Under the pieces are notes generated by a model. It ran no database searches. It had not been told where the DNA came from and worked only from the letters and a program-made list of their open reading frames with translations. DNA of 64,000 nt from Piscicola geometra (lineage: Eukaryota; Annelida; Clitellata; Hirudinida; Piscicolidae): contig OX030955.1 in the NCBI GenBank assembly GCA_943735955.1, positions 9,412,147 through 9,476,146 on the forward strand. The letters are read 5' to 3'. Of the stretch, positions 46,085 to 64,000 are shown piece after piece. How positions within the stretch are numbered: the first letter of the stretch is position 1; the number at the start of each line of letters is the position of its first letter. The position numbers were made by a program, and so were the translations under genes.

Positions 46085-46228
46085 GTATAACCCGAACGGG
46101 CTTCCAGGCCACTTAGGCTGCATATTTTCAATTGCGCCTTTGGGTTACTAGGGCATTGGTTGCACTTGAACCTAGGACCTTTCATTATTGGTCAAGCCGA
46201 GAGTTGTTGCCGACTCAGCTACCCGTTC
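46085..46228 (-). mobile_element. tRNA-derived SINE
   Basis: On the minus strand the A box TAGCTGAGTCGG (46221-46210) matches TRGCNNAGYNGG. The B box GGTTCAAGTGC (46172-46162) matches GGTTCRANNCC at all but one position, with 37 nt between them. A GC-richer body follows (GGCCTGGAAGCCCGTTCGGG). Confidence 0.65.
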
Positions 46229-46699
46229 ATCAGCTACCGATGATAGCAACAAGATGATGATAGCAACAACAGATACACAAATGCTAATTGTAAGCATGGA
46301 TAAGAATTCAGAGTAGCAATAATCCAATTCTCAGATTAAATCCAGCGTATCTTGAGGTCGTAGTCAGTGAAACTCTGGTCAGTAGCCCGTGGAATATTTT
46401 AAATACTTGAAACAAGTGAATCACTCGGTGCATTTCGGATGAGTGTTCTTCTTGAGTATTCTGAGATAGCATAGTTAAAACTCACATCCTCGACTCCTTT
46501 TGTCTCGATCTGCAGATGTGAAACTTGATTTCTTAAATGAAACTAATAAAGACAAAAACAAAAGTCGTTTGAAAGTTTGTAGGGCGAATTACTTCAATTG
46601 ACATCAAACCTCGCATTTTTTTACATATTTAAAAAAGCTTATCACCTCATTAATAAAGATTATGGCTAGATTTATTTAGCATTTATTGATTTTAGTGTA

Positions 46700-46767
46700 A
46701 GAGGTCCGCAGAAATTATATAAAAAGTGCCCGGTGGTCCCTGGCTTCAAAAAGTCTAGGAACCACTG
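46700..46767. mobile_element. hAT-element terminal fragment
   Basis: The block ends AAAAAGTCTAGGAACCACTG at 46767; inverted it reads CAGTGGTTCCTAGACTTTTT, very close to the widespread hAT end CAGTGGTTCCCAAACTTTTT. Inside are GGTCCCTGGCTTC and GGTCCGCAG, also typical. I did not find the other end. Confidence 0.65.
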
Positions 46768-48332
46768 ATTTTATCGATCAAAAAATCCGATTACTTCATT
46801 TTTTAAAATCACTTTTTCCTTTTTTTTCAACGTTTTATTTAATTATTCTTGCTCACAAGATTCACATATAATGCAAAAAAACTCAATTTTTTTCTACTTT
46901 TCCATCCTCGTTTGCAGGGACTTTTTAATGACGGGATTAATGCAAAGTAATTAATTTTCTCCGCCCACAAAAACCTCAAAACGTCTAAAAGCCGCATTCA
47001 TCATGCCAGAGCACCTTTTCTTCTTGCCATTTACATGCATTTGAAACTTGTTTAGAAGGTCACATTTTAAATAAATAAAAGCGTATAAAAATAAAAGTTT
47101 ATAAATAAATGCGTATAAAAATAAAAGTTTATAAATAAATGCGTATAAACTTTATACTTTATACTTTATACTATAAAGATAAAGGTTTATAAATAAATGC
47201 GTATAAAAATAAAAGTTTATAAATAAATATGTCATAGTTTTGAAAAATTAACTTTTTGAATCATTTTATGTGTTTAAAACCATAACTTAAAAATAATATG
47301 TTTTATTTTATATGCTTTTAATCAGCCTAGAATATATTATTTAAAACTAACTATAAAAAAGCCAATCAAGCTTTGAGATATTTGCCTAGAAAAAATAGAG
47401 TATTCATGAAAAATTTTAATCTATTTTTTATTTTCACTCGCTGATTTGCTTCGAGATTTTAAACCAAACAGAACATACAAAAAGAAAAAAGCTAGCTCGA
47501 TAAAACACAGCTTGAATGGATTCATTTGTAAGTGGATGCATAAATGCATGGAAGAAGAATGGATGAATGTTTTAGATCATTATTAATTTTTTATTGAAGT
47601 CAGGCACCACGTAAGCTGATAAAACCAGTACAGTGGGTTGGATTCATTTACTAAACCATCTTTTCCACATTATTGCGACAATAGCTCAGACTTCTTGGTG
47701 TGGAAGATGAAGTCTCCGCATATCATCTGGGTTATCCAGCAGCACGAAGGGTGGATGAACACATTTCAGTGTCAACGACCAGCCCAGGAACAGTGGACAG
47801 GTGTAAGAAAAGTAAGATATCCCCGCTCTACCACTAGTCGAGGGAAGCACCTTAGACAAGGGCTATTAACCCACCAGTCTTCCAGCCAGAGTTACGCTCC
47901 TGCTGCCTTGCAGTTTAGGTTTTGAGTAATTAAGTGATGGTGTCACGATAAAACGCTTTAAGCTGAGAAATTGCAGCTTGGTCTCAGTACTTTTTAAAAA
48001 TACGAACTGCTTCTAAGTCAGAATAAAAACTCATTCAGGCCCGACCGTCACCCAAGACGAGAAATATAGCGTTGGCTGGTCGGCCAAACGACAATGCTTT
48101 GAAAGAACTGTCACCAACTTAGATTTTCGACCGATCATCTACGCATGCTCCCAGATGAGCTTGTTATCTTTTACTTTTTTACGAATCTGAGATGAAAGCA
48201 CGAAAAAGTCTCAGCAAGCATGGATGTCATATCGACAAGAAAACTCGTCGTGTCTCGATCCAAGACAGCTAATGAATCAAGACGACCAGTTAAAAGCGTG
48301 GACAGTCGCCAGATTGCGGTCGAGAATGATGA
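46768..48332. other. Spacer with a short 29-bp tandem repeat
   Basis: At 47080-47228 a unit of about 29-30 bp (ATAAATAAATGCGTATAAAA plus ATAAAAGTTT) occurs four times, interrupted by CTTTATA repeats. A 95-codon frame at 47638-47925 lies in more GC-balanced DNA, perhaps a SINE body; I do not recognise it. Confidence 0.45.
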
Positions 48333-48600
48333 TTATGGTGGTGGTGGTGGTGGGGGTGGTGGGAACGATGATGGTGATGATGATAATGGTGGTGGTGATG
48401 GTGGTGGTGGAGATAATGATGATGATGAAGATGATGATGATTGTGGTGGTGGTGATGGTGGTGGTGGTAGCAGTGGTGGTGGTGGTGGTGGTGGTGGTGG
48501 TGGTGGTGGTGGTGGTGGTTGTGGTGGTGTTGGTGGTGGTAGCAGTGGTGGTGGTGATGGTGGTGATGGTGGTGGTGGGGCTGATGATGATGATGAATAA
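48333..48600 (+). repeat. (GGT/GAT)n compound trinucleotide repeat
   Basis: Runs of GGT and GAT triplets. Gly-, Val- and His-rich frames cross it on both strands, which is expected of the repeat. Confidence 0.9.
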
Positions 48601-49491
48601 TATGATATTCGCTAAGAGGTACTTTCATAGGTTGAATTAACCCGCCAATACTTTTACTATGTATATTCAATGTTTCTAAAAAAACTATTGATAAAATTAA
48701 ACTATGAAAAAATTCGAGTGTCAATTAGAGTAAAATAAAGTTTGACAAAATATAGAAAATATAATTTTAAATAATAAATTTTTTTATTTCAACGCTTGAA
48801 AAATACAAATAATCTCGACTGGAAAAACCATTTTATATTGTATCTTGGTGTGCTGGACATGCATATAATTTTGTTAAAATGTTTAGCTTTAGTTTTCAAT
48901 TTGTTCAAAATTTGTTCAGCCTTTAAACTTAGGCAGCATGACTGCATAAATTCTTAAATAATTCAATATTCAAATTTTTCAAAACCCATGTGTTCAGCAC
49001 ATAAATATTACTGAAAGTTTACTTAATTTTATTTCATTTTGAAATAAAAAGTGTAAGCTTATGATTGCATTCATTGAGAGATTTACAATTACACTCATTC
49101 AGATTATGTACAAAATCAAACCAGTTTTGCATCTTCACTTACAAATTCGTGTTGAGAATCTACGAATTAGTTACAAGTTTTTTCTCCTTCATGCATTTTA
49201 AAACTTCTAATTAGTTTATTCAAAATTGTAAAAAGCTCAAGCTAATTGGCCGTTTTAAGTTTAATATTTGTGTTCTGCATATGAAACCAAATGAGAAATT
49301 TTCAATTTCATTTCGATGTTTAAATTCTGTAAACTTTAGATGTCTATTGTAGTCTGCAAACTGATAGCTCATAAGTGAGTTTATTGAAAGAATAATTAAA
49401 AATAATTGTTGTCTTGGCTACCCCATTCTGCAAAAATTGCGTGATGAGCTTGATACTACTACTATGACTATTACTAAAACTATTGTGACGT

Positions 49492-50841
<1,350 letters not shown>

Positions 50842-50876
50842 TACTACTACTCCTACTACTACAAATGTATTGTTAG

Positions 50877-52717
50877 TTCACTACTTGAAAAACAAAATGT
50901 TTAAGAAAATCAGTACTTACTTCACACTCTTAACCGTAAGTAACTTCTAAAAAGGGTTTTAATTTCACTTAACGTCTCCACTCTGAAAAAGACACGCGGT
51001 CGTTATCAGAGGGAAATCTCTACAAAATCTCAAAGGCTTCTGAGAGTTATTGAAAACATCGCGTTTAGCATTAATAACAATGTTTCTTCTTTTCCTTTCT
51101 TGTTGTTGCTGTTGTTCGCGCCATTATCTTGCTACATACCTTATATGAATACACCCTTTATCAATTAATACTGCACCATCTGCCTTGTAATCTTTTCCAT
51201 CACGCAAAAAACAATCTAACGACTCTTATGGTGTATTTTAATTTTAATTTAGGTAAGTGTGTCTTTCAAGTTTTTGATTTATTTAAAACTTTTATGCATT
51301 TTTCATTTTGTCACAACGAAATGAAACTTGATGCCAGTCACGTCTAAAGTTTTTAGCTTAATTATTGAAGAAAAGAGAAGGCATTTTTTAAATTATATTT
51401 ATACTTTTTTTTATTAAACTTTTTTTATTAAAATTTTTCATTCATTAGTTCATTTTTTAAACATTTTTTTAAAATTAAATAAATTCTTTCGAAAAACGAG
51501 AGTTTGAAATAGATAAACAATACATTTAATGAAGAGAAAAACTCTTCTTTTCAATACTTTAAACCCTTTTTTATTGAAAAAAACTATTTAATTTAAAATA
51601 AAAATTTCTACAATATTTGAATAAAATTTATTTAAATTTAAATGCTATCTTCATAACAGAATCGATCTGATCATACAATTTCTCCCATAAATCACGAGGC
51701 GCACTGAAACAACCCTCACGCGAGCGCCTCTGAACGAGAGTTAGCGAGAGATCTCCGCTGATCTACGTGCGATGAATTAATCCAAACTTCTGAAATTTAT
51801 ATCTTTAAGCTCATCTTCTCTTAAATTTAATTTTATAATCTTTTATGAATAAATATTTATCAAAAGTTTTTCCATCGTTATCAATTAAGCATCAACAATC
51901 ATTTTTGAGTCGTTTTTTATTCTTTTTCGTCGTGCCGCGGAAAAGAGGCTTCCTGTCCTCTTATCTGAACCCGCTTAATGTTGATGATGATGATGATGAT
52001 GATGATGATGACGATGACGAGAATGTTGATGATGATTTATTAATTATATTGCGTAATTTCAAAAATATTGCACACGCAACTTTACTCGTTTGCCAATGCT
52101 ACACTCAGAATTACGCAGTTCCATGAATAATGAACGAGATGAGGTTAAAAATATCGATTGAAAGCAAAACCTTCCAAGAAAGATACTTAAAATTTTATTA
52201 GAAGAATTTAAATTAATGAGCGCACTAATTAGGGAGCGAAATTGCTATTTAACACACGCCAAGTGCTTTTTTAAGAAAGTTTTAAATTTTATTTCTTGTA
52301 ATTAGGCGTAATAGAATTACAATTCAATCAAAGCTTTCAACTTCCGAATCTGTTGCCCTTTAGTGTTTCTTGAACGACGACATCACTGAATCACAATTTA
52401 CCTTCTCGTCGCGTGGCAATAAGAGATTTCTTTTTCTCTCTTAGCCAATAACCTATCTTCATATATCAACCCGATATGGTCGTATCCCTGTATGTTTGTA
52501 TGTATGCCTGTATGTATGTTTGTATGTGCGTGTGAGTAGAGTGAGCCTCTGCGTGTTTGGTATATAATCATCGGTTAATTGATACTTATTAAGAAGGACT
52601 ATGTGGTTTAATTGATACTTTTCTGTTTTAGTGAATAGGGTTGAAAGTTTTAGAGTATAATTTCAAGATCTCTACCATGAAATAACTCGTTTGTTTAGTT
52701 AATCTGCATTTATTAAA
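50877..52717 (+). other. 5' region of the protocadherin gene
   Basis: A (GAT)n tract lies at 51978-52020 and a GTAT-rich tract at 52490-52545. A GC-rich patch at 51690-51770 carries GAGGCGC and its inverse GCGCCTC. TTGATACTTTTCTGTTTTAG ending at 52631 looks like a splice acceptor, so a 5' UTR intron and an upstream promoter are possible. Confidence 0.35.
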
Positions 52718-55700
52718 ATGTTTTTAGTAAAAAATCATTTCGTGAAAAGTCTGTTAATTGATCTGATCTTGCTACTCTTGATGGATTCCACTTCAGCTGC
52801 CCAACTGCACTACCAGCTGTACGAAGGAACTCCAGCGGGCTTCCAAGTGACCAACCTCCACCACGATATCCAGAATCTTTTTGCCCCTAAGCAAAACAGC
52901 AGCAACTCCAACCACTCAATTCAGAACCTCTCCAAACTGGATTTTCTTCTAAACGACGAACTATTTGAAGTTTCAGGAGAATATTTGAAAGTTAAAAGTT
53001 TGATAGACAGAGAAGAAATATGCGAAGCTAGCGAACTGAACTGCCAAATAAAGTTAGAGCTCTTGGTCATAAAACCAGCTCTCTTATTCCAAGTGGTCCC
53101 GATTCTCATCACTATCAAAGACATCAATGACAACGCGCCCATCTTCCACTCTCAAATCTTTTCCATGCCACTTCTAGAGTCTTCAAACATACACAGTCAG
53201 CACAAGGTGCCCGATCTGATTGACAGAGACTCGCACTTTGCTGATAACTTTTCACTCGTGGTTGAAGGGCCTGATGCTGAGATATTTGGAGTGGAGTATG
53301 CACTGAGAAGTCAACAGGTTTTAGAAGTGTTTTTGGTGCTTTTGAAGAGTTTAGACCGAGAAAGAACACCAAGCTACGACATCGTCATCACCTTCACAGA
53401 CCTCACCAGTCCTTTCCACCAATGCACACTGAACCTTCCCATCGTGGTTGTAGACACCAATGATAACTCCCCACAGTTTGAACAAGATGAATACTTCTTT
53501 CAGGTGTTTTCTAATAGCTCAGTCGCTGACGTGGGTTATGTAAGGGCTGTGGATCGAGACGAAGGTCTGAACGGGAAAGTCACTTACGAAATCGAAAAAA
53601 CCAACTCGAAAACCGATGCGGTTATCAATTCACTTTTGAGCATCGACAGGGACACGGGTCTTTTGGAGGTCACGACTGGCGACTGGTGCAAGTTGAAGAA
53701 GCAAGAATACTCGTTTCCTGTGAGGGCTTCTGATGCCGGCCTCGTCAGCAATGGCAACACTGCACTCGTCGTTGTGGAGTTCGAAAGAAAAAACTGCCAT
53801 TCTCCAAAATTAAAAGTCGACTCTCTAGAGAAAGAAAATGAATTGGATAAAAAGTTAGGAATAACTGAAAACATGTTAGCTTTAAAGGAGAACATCTTGA
53901 TCGGAAGCTATGTGGGGGTGGTGTATGTGGAGGACGGAGATGGCGACGCGGTCAACTGCAGCACTGATTCGAGTTCACTCGCAATTGAAAAGAGTTTTGC
54001 AAACGTCTACACGATTAAAACCTTGGTTTCTGTTGACCGCGAGTTAATGTTTTTCACTGATAATTTAAATCGTGTAACTACAAACTTTAATGTTAGTGGA
54101 GAACAAGATAAAATCAAATCAGCTGACAAAAAAGATAGGAGCAAGACTCAAGGAGTAGATGTCTTAGACTTCACAGTCACGTGCACTGACAATGGCTCGC
54201 CTGCCCTCAGCACCACTGTGGCAGTTGTCGTCTCCATCATTGACGAAAACGACAACCAGCCCTACTTCGGAGATGCCGAATATTCATTCAGAGTCACTGA
54301 AAACACTGCCATCCACCATGTCGTCGGAGTGCTAGAGGCTCATGATGATGATGCGGGAGAGAATTCAAGAGTGGATTATGAAATTGTTGAAGATCTCTTA
54401 ATGCCGTTCGTGGTGGACAGAGGGAGTGGAGAGGTGAGGGTGAGTGATGAAGTCGACTATGAATCGCTGCAGTCGATCGCATTCCACGTGGTGGCAAGAG
54501 ACCACGGCACTCGTCGACTTTCATCAAAAGCAACCAAGATCACCATTGAAGTACTCAACACCAACGACAACAAGCCGAGGTTCGATAAGAAACTTTCGAA
54601 ACTGGCTTTCAACGAAAACTCTCCGGCAAACACCGCAGTGGGAAGACTTCTTGCCCGAGACTTGGATCATCCACCTTACGACTCACTCAAATTCATCGTC
54701 GACATCAGCGACAGGGACGCCTTCCATCACTTCTTCCATCTTGATGACTCCCTCGGTACCATCACCACCACTGCCACTCCAGCTGATCGAGAATTAGTTG
54801 GAAAGTTTCTTTTCAAAATTCTCGTTTTTGACAGCCACAACGCCAGCTGCTTCGATACGTGTAGTGTTGAGATTGTGGTTATAGACCTCAACGACAACTA
54901 TCCAGTCATAGAAGAGATTACATCTCAGTTTCCAACTCAAAAGCATCAAGACACGTCCATCATTCTTCCATCTATTTCTGTTCCACTCTCCAAAATAATT
55001 CTCTTGCCTCTCAGCACTTTTCCCCAAACTCTTGTTGCTAACATCATTGCTACAGACGCCGACGTTGGCGCCAATTCGGAGTTGACTTTTTCAATAAAGC
55101 GCCAAATAATTAACTACTACGAAAAAAACCAAAATATTAATCACGCGGACAAAAATCCAAATAATAAAAGTAGTATAATTAACGGAAATAGCATGGCAGA
55201 TAAAAAAGATAATCACCTTAGAAAAGACCTTAATTACATCGAGAGTGAGCACTCCACAGGGGCTCTGTACCTGGTCACGCCACTCACAAAGGAAATTCGC
55301 AACATCTCGCTCACCATCACGACATCAGATAACGGTGAGCCAAGACTATCGAGTGAGGTGACAGTGGTGTTCGTGGTGGTGGTGGAAGAAGAGGAAAGCT
55401 CTAGACTGGAGGGAAAACAAGTTCTGCCGCTGTCGAGACTCAAGTACTACACGTCCCAAGGCGCTTCCAACAACAAGATGCTGATGACGGCTCTTCTCTG
55501 TTGCGTCTTTGTCATCGTGCTGCTGGTGGGCACTGTGGTTTGGGTGCTTGTTGGAAACGGCAGGATAAGACAGAGAGACAAGCAGAGAGACAGACAGAGG
55601 TACGAAGAGAACTACCAAAAGGAGAACCAGCAGAACAGTCTGATACTGAGTGGATTGCAGGGCAAGCGGACTGATGACGTGTACATTTCTTGTTACGACC

Positions 55701-55732
55701 CCAGCAATTGTCCTCTCTATGAGAAAGTGTAG
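52718..55732 (+). CDS. Protocadherin, single coding exon, about seven cadherin repeats
   Basis: A calcium-dependent adhesion protein of the plasma membrane, 1004 residues. The start ATG at 52718 follows an in-frame stop 18 nt upstream and opens a signal peptide (about 1-28, core LLIDLILLLLM). Calcium-binding linkers are visible at DINDNAP 135, DTNDNSP 246, DENDNQP 509, NTNDNKP 614 and DLNDNYP 723; DRE/DRD motifs recur (SLIDREEIC near 95). The third linker is degenerate (ERKNCHSPK, about 355). The membrane helix is about 921-945 (LLCCVFVIVLLVGTVVWVLV). The tail is short, about 59 residues, basic then polar, ending YEKV. A whole ectodomain in one exon is typical of protocadherins, and the DREEIC element in EC1 fits them. 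More cytoplasmic exons could be added by splicing, but a stop follows directly. Confidence 0.93.
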   Translation: MFLVKNHFVKSLLIDLILLLLMDSTSAAQLHYQLYEGTPAGFQVTNLHHDIQNLFAPKQNSSNSNHSIQNLSKLDFLLNDELFEVSGEYLKVKSLIDREEICEASELNCQIKLELLVIKPALLFQVVPILITIKDINDNAPIFHSQIFSMPLLESSNIHSQHKVPDLIDRDSHFADNFSLVVEGPDAEIFGVEYALRSQQVLEVFLVLLKSLDRERTPSYDIVITFTDLTSPFHQCTLNLPIVVVDTNDNSPQFEQDEYFFQVFSNSSVADVGYVRAVDRDEGLNGKVTYEIEKTNSKTDAVINSLLSIDRDTGLLEVTTGDWCKLKKQEYSFPVRASDAGLVSNGNTALVVVEFERKNCHSPKLKVDSLEKENELDKKLGITENMLALKENILIGSYVGVVYVEDGDGDAVNCSTDSSSLAIEKSFANVYTIKTLVSVDRELMFFTDNLNRVTTNFNVSGEQDKIKSADKKDRSKTQGVDVLDFTVTCTDNGSPALSTTVAVVVSIIDENDNQPYFGDAEYSFRVTENTAIHHVVGVLEAHDDDAGENSRVDYEIVEDLLMPFVVDRGSGEVRVSDEVDYESLQSIAFHVVARDHGTRRLSSKATKITIEVLNTNDNKPRFDKKLSKLAFNENSPANTAVGRLLARDLDHPPYDSLKFIVDISDRDAFHHFFHLDDSLGTITTTATPADRELVGKFLFKILVFDSHNASCFDTCSVEIVVIDLNDNYPVIEEITSQFPTQKHQDTSIILPSISVPLSKIILLPLSTFPQTLVANIIATDADVGANSELTFSIKRQIINYYEKNQNINHADKNPNNKSSIINGNSMADKKDNHLRKDLNYIESEHSTGALYLVTPLTKEIRNISLTITTSDNGEPRLSSEVTVVFVVVVEEEESSRLEGKQVLPLSRLKYYTSQGASNNKMLMTALLCCVFVIVLLVGTVVWVLVGNGRIRQRDKQRDRQRYEENYQKENQQNSLILSGLQGKRTDDVYISCYDPSNCPLYEKV

Positions 55733-55860
55733 GAGAATGTATTAAGCCAACGTATTATGAATTTATGTCTGCTTTTAAACCGCTTTGTAATCTTTGAAAT
55801 GTCTTGTAAATATTCTTGTCTTATTCAAATCATCGGTTAGTCATATCGTATTCATCGCTC

Positions 55861-55866
55861 AATAAA
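55861..55866 (+). promoter_or_regulatory. Poly(A) signal for the protocadherin gene
   Basis: AATAAA 129 bp after the stop codon, followed by further AATAAATA motifs. Confidence 0.6.
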
Positions 55867-55925
55867 CTGATAAATAAATATCTTAATTTATCAAATAAAT
55901 AAATGATAAATCGAAAAATCAAGCC

Positions 55926-55931
55926 TTTATT
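55926..55931 (-). promoter_or_regulatory. Candidate poly(A) signal for PLK4
   Basis: TTTATT on the plus strand reads CAATAAAGGC on the minus strand, about 640 bp after the PLK4 stop. It is the best match seen in that interval. Confidence 0.4.
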
Positions 55932-56379
55932 GAACTAAATCTTAACAAAACTCAAGAAGCATTTATTTAGAATCAAGTATGCGTAATTACTCTTTAAAAG
56001 AACATTTATAGCGCATATTTACAAGCAAGTATTTATAATTATGCGAAGAATCAAATGCCATTGAGAGCATCAAAACAAGTGATAATGGCGCGAAATACGA
56101 GATTTCTAAGGCATCTACTAGAATTTCATAAGGACGAAGACGATAAGAGCCAAACATTTTGTACAGGCTGCGAAGTGTGGTGAAAGTGACTGAATTGAAA
56201 AATTGATTTTGATACCTCTAAGTGCTTAAAAATAATACTAGTGAATATAAATAATAATATTAATCCTCATCATCATAATCATGATAATAATAATAAAACT
56301 TATAAACAGCAATGAAAAATAATTAAATTACGACTAATAAAACCAGCGATATAAATAGCCTCATCAACACCACCACGAC

Positions 56380-56566
56380 AACCCTCCCCCCCCCACCACG
56401 AATAACCCCCCCCCAACCACCACGACAACCACCACCCCAACCACCACGATAACCACCACGACAACCACCACCCCAACCACCACGATAACCACCACGACAA
56501 CCACCACGAAAACGACCGCTACAACCCCCCCCCCAACCACCACGACAACCACCACGACTATCATCA
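56380..56566 (-). repeat. Repeat-rich 3' UTR of PLK4
   Basis: Plus-strand CCACCACGACAACC and CCACCACGATAACC units with runs of C8-C9. It lies directly after the PLK4 stop. Confidence 0.7.
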
Positions 56567-63058
<6,492 letters not shown>

Positions 63059-63082
63059 CTGGTGAATTTGATTTTGCTTTAT

Positions 63083-63290
63083 AGTAGAGACCGACCAAAA
63101 TTCGGTTCAGTTTCGGTTTCGGCGCCGAAATTGCCAATTTTCTTAGTTTCGGCCATTTTTCGGTTTCGGCCGAATCTAATTTTACAATTTCGGCAATTTT
63201 TCGGTTTCGGCCAAAAATAATTTTGTAATTTCGGCTCAATTTCGGTTTAGGCCGAAATGGATCTCATATTTACCGAAAAACCGAAATTTT
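63083..63290. mobile_element. TTTCGG/CCGAAA motif cluster, possible DNA-transposon end
   Basis: Starting GAGACCGACCAAAATTCGG, about 200 bp carry more than a dozen TTCGG or CCGAA motifs in both orientations (TTTCGGTTTCGGCGCCGAAA is one compact dyad). This resembles sub-terminal motif clusters of DNA transposons; I cannot place the family. It lies in the PLK4 intron upstream of the DFG exon. Confidence 0.4.
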
Positions 63291-63305
63291 TATTTATTTA
63301 TGTAG

Positions 63306-63715
63306 TTTATCTGATATATCTGTATCTTCAATCGAACTATTAAGTTCGGATTCGATTTTCTCTTAGATATCTATTAGTTATCGTGGTTGATTCATTTATG
63401 GGTGTCATCAGACTAATTATTCGAATAACATATACAAGCATATGGAACAACAATCATGTATTTGAAATTTAAGTAAATTGGGATACGTTCAATGATGATA
63501 TTTAACAAAACTTTTTTTAAGCAAATTCTATTTTTTTAAACATTTGTTTAAAAAATGTTATTGTCAAAAGTAAGTATCTGTATATCCTCAATCGAACTCG
63601 AATTATTAAGTTTGGGTTCGATTCTCATCTCTATTAGATATCTAATAGATATCGTGGTTAATTGATTTATGGGTGACATAAGACTAATTGTTTGAATAAC
63701 ATATACAAGCATGTG
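63306..63715. repeat. Diverged direct repeat of about 130 bp
   Basis: Copy 1 at about 63306-63442 and copy 2 at about 63578-63715 share TCAATCGAACT, GATTCGATT/GGTTCGATT, ATATCGTGGTTGATT/ATATCGTGGTTAATT, TTTATGGGTG and AATAACATATACAAGCAT, roughly 80% alike by eye. It could be part of the same element as the preceding motif cluster. Confidence 0.6.
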
Positions 63716-64000
63716 GAATTCTAGATATCCATTCTTTGAAAAACACTATATATAAGTCGAACGAACGAGAAGATTTGGCTTCGATTAATTAATTCAAAAA
63801 TAAATTGTGAGAATGTCGTTGAATCCTATTTGGAAGTTTTTTTACAAAATGTCAGTCTGACCAAAGCAAAGCCTGTCAACAACAACAACAAAATTTTGTT
63901 GAAAAACATTTATTTTTTAGCTTAAAATATACGCTTGTTTGGATTTACTTATTAAACTGGCATTGTCATCATTAAATACTATTTTTTCATTTTTATTAAA
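63716..64000. other. AT-rich DNA inside the PLK4 gene, nothing recognised
   Basis: It lies upstream (minus strand) of the first visible PLK4 exon. No kinase N-lobe exon was seen up to the window edge. Confidence 0.4.

Noticed and set aside
48220..48724. Gly-, Val- and His-rich frames
   Set aside because: All come from the GGT/GAT repeat; flanks show no coding character.
56300..56566. Gly/Trp- and Val-rich frames on the minus strand
   Set aside because: They lie after the PLK4 stop in repeat-rich 3' UTR.

Overview
The window is nuclear DNA of an animal. Genes are split by short GT-AG introns, a class A GPCR and a protocadherin are present, and long AT-rich spacers carry metazoan-type transposons and tRNA-derived SINEs. 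AT-richness plus extreme microsatellite density fits a lophotrochozoan such as a leech or other annelid, but the species is an inference.

Four genes are well supported. (1) 204-5007 (+): the 3' part of a phospholipase C-beta4 (PLCB4/norpA class) gene, 14 exons, about 569 residues, covering the end of the catalytic Y box, the C2 domain and the C-terminal coiled coil, ending in ETVV. (2) 17833-18884 (-): the main coding exon of a rhodopsin-family peptide receptor of NPY/NPF type; its first coding exon was not found. (3) 52718-55732 (+): a single-exon protocadherin of 1004 residues. (4) 56567-63058 (-): 13 exons and about 822 residues of Polo-like kinase 4, from the DFG motif to the third polo box; the kinase N-lobe lies beyond the right edge. 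Protocadherin and PLK4 converge, with poly(A) signals 60 bp apart.

Between 5 kb and 52 kb the DNA is gene-poor and AT-rich. It holds degraded mobile elements: a LINE C-terminal fragment (7.5 kb), a Merlin/IS1016-like transposase fragment (9.3 kb), a hAT-like MITE with an 8-bp target duplication (11.8 kb), two SINEs (34.5 and 46.1 kb), a Tc1-like pseudogene split by a nested retroposon with a huge (TTGA)n tail (39.3-41.05 kb) and a hAT end (46.7 kb). It also holds tandem arrays (22-bp, 13-bp, TTGA) and about 448 uninterrupted TAC units at 49.5-50.8 kb. A 23-bp perfect hairpin lies at 15.85 kb.

The most distinctive feature is how microsatellites relate to gene structure. In both PLCB4 and PLK4 many introns are almost entirely a simple repeat, and the repeat runs to, and often supplies, the 3' splice site (CA, AAC, ACC, CCAA or GTT arrays ending in AG). 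In PLK4 codon-multiple repeats also enter the exons as poly-Asn, poly-His and poly-Ser. Most long open frames here are products of these repeats and are not genes. I found no clear new multi-gene system; the repeat-built introns are the best candidate for something under-described. The four genes share no pathway: they serve phosphoinositide signalling, neuropeptide reception, cell adhesion and centriole duplication.
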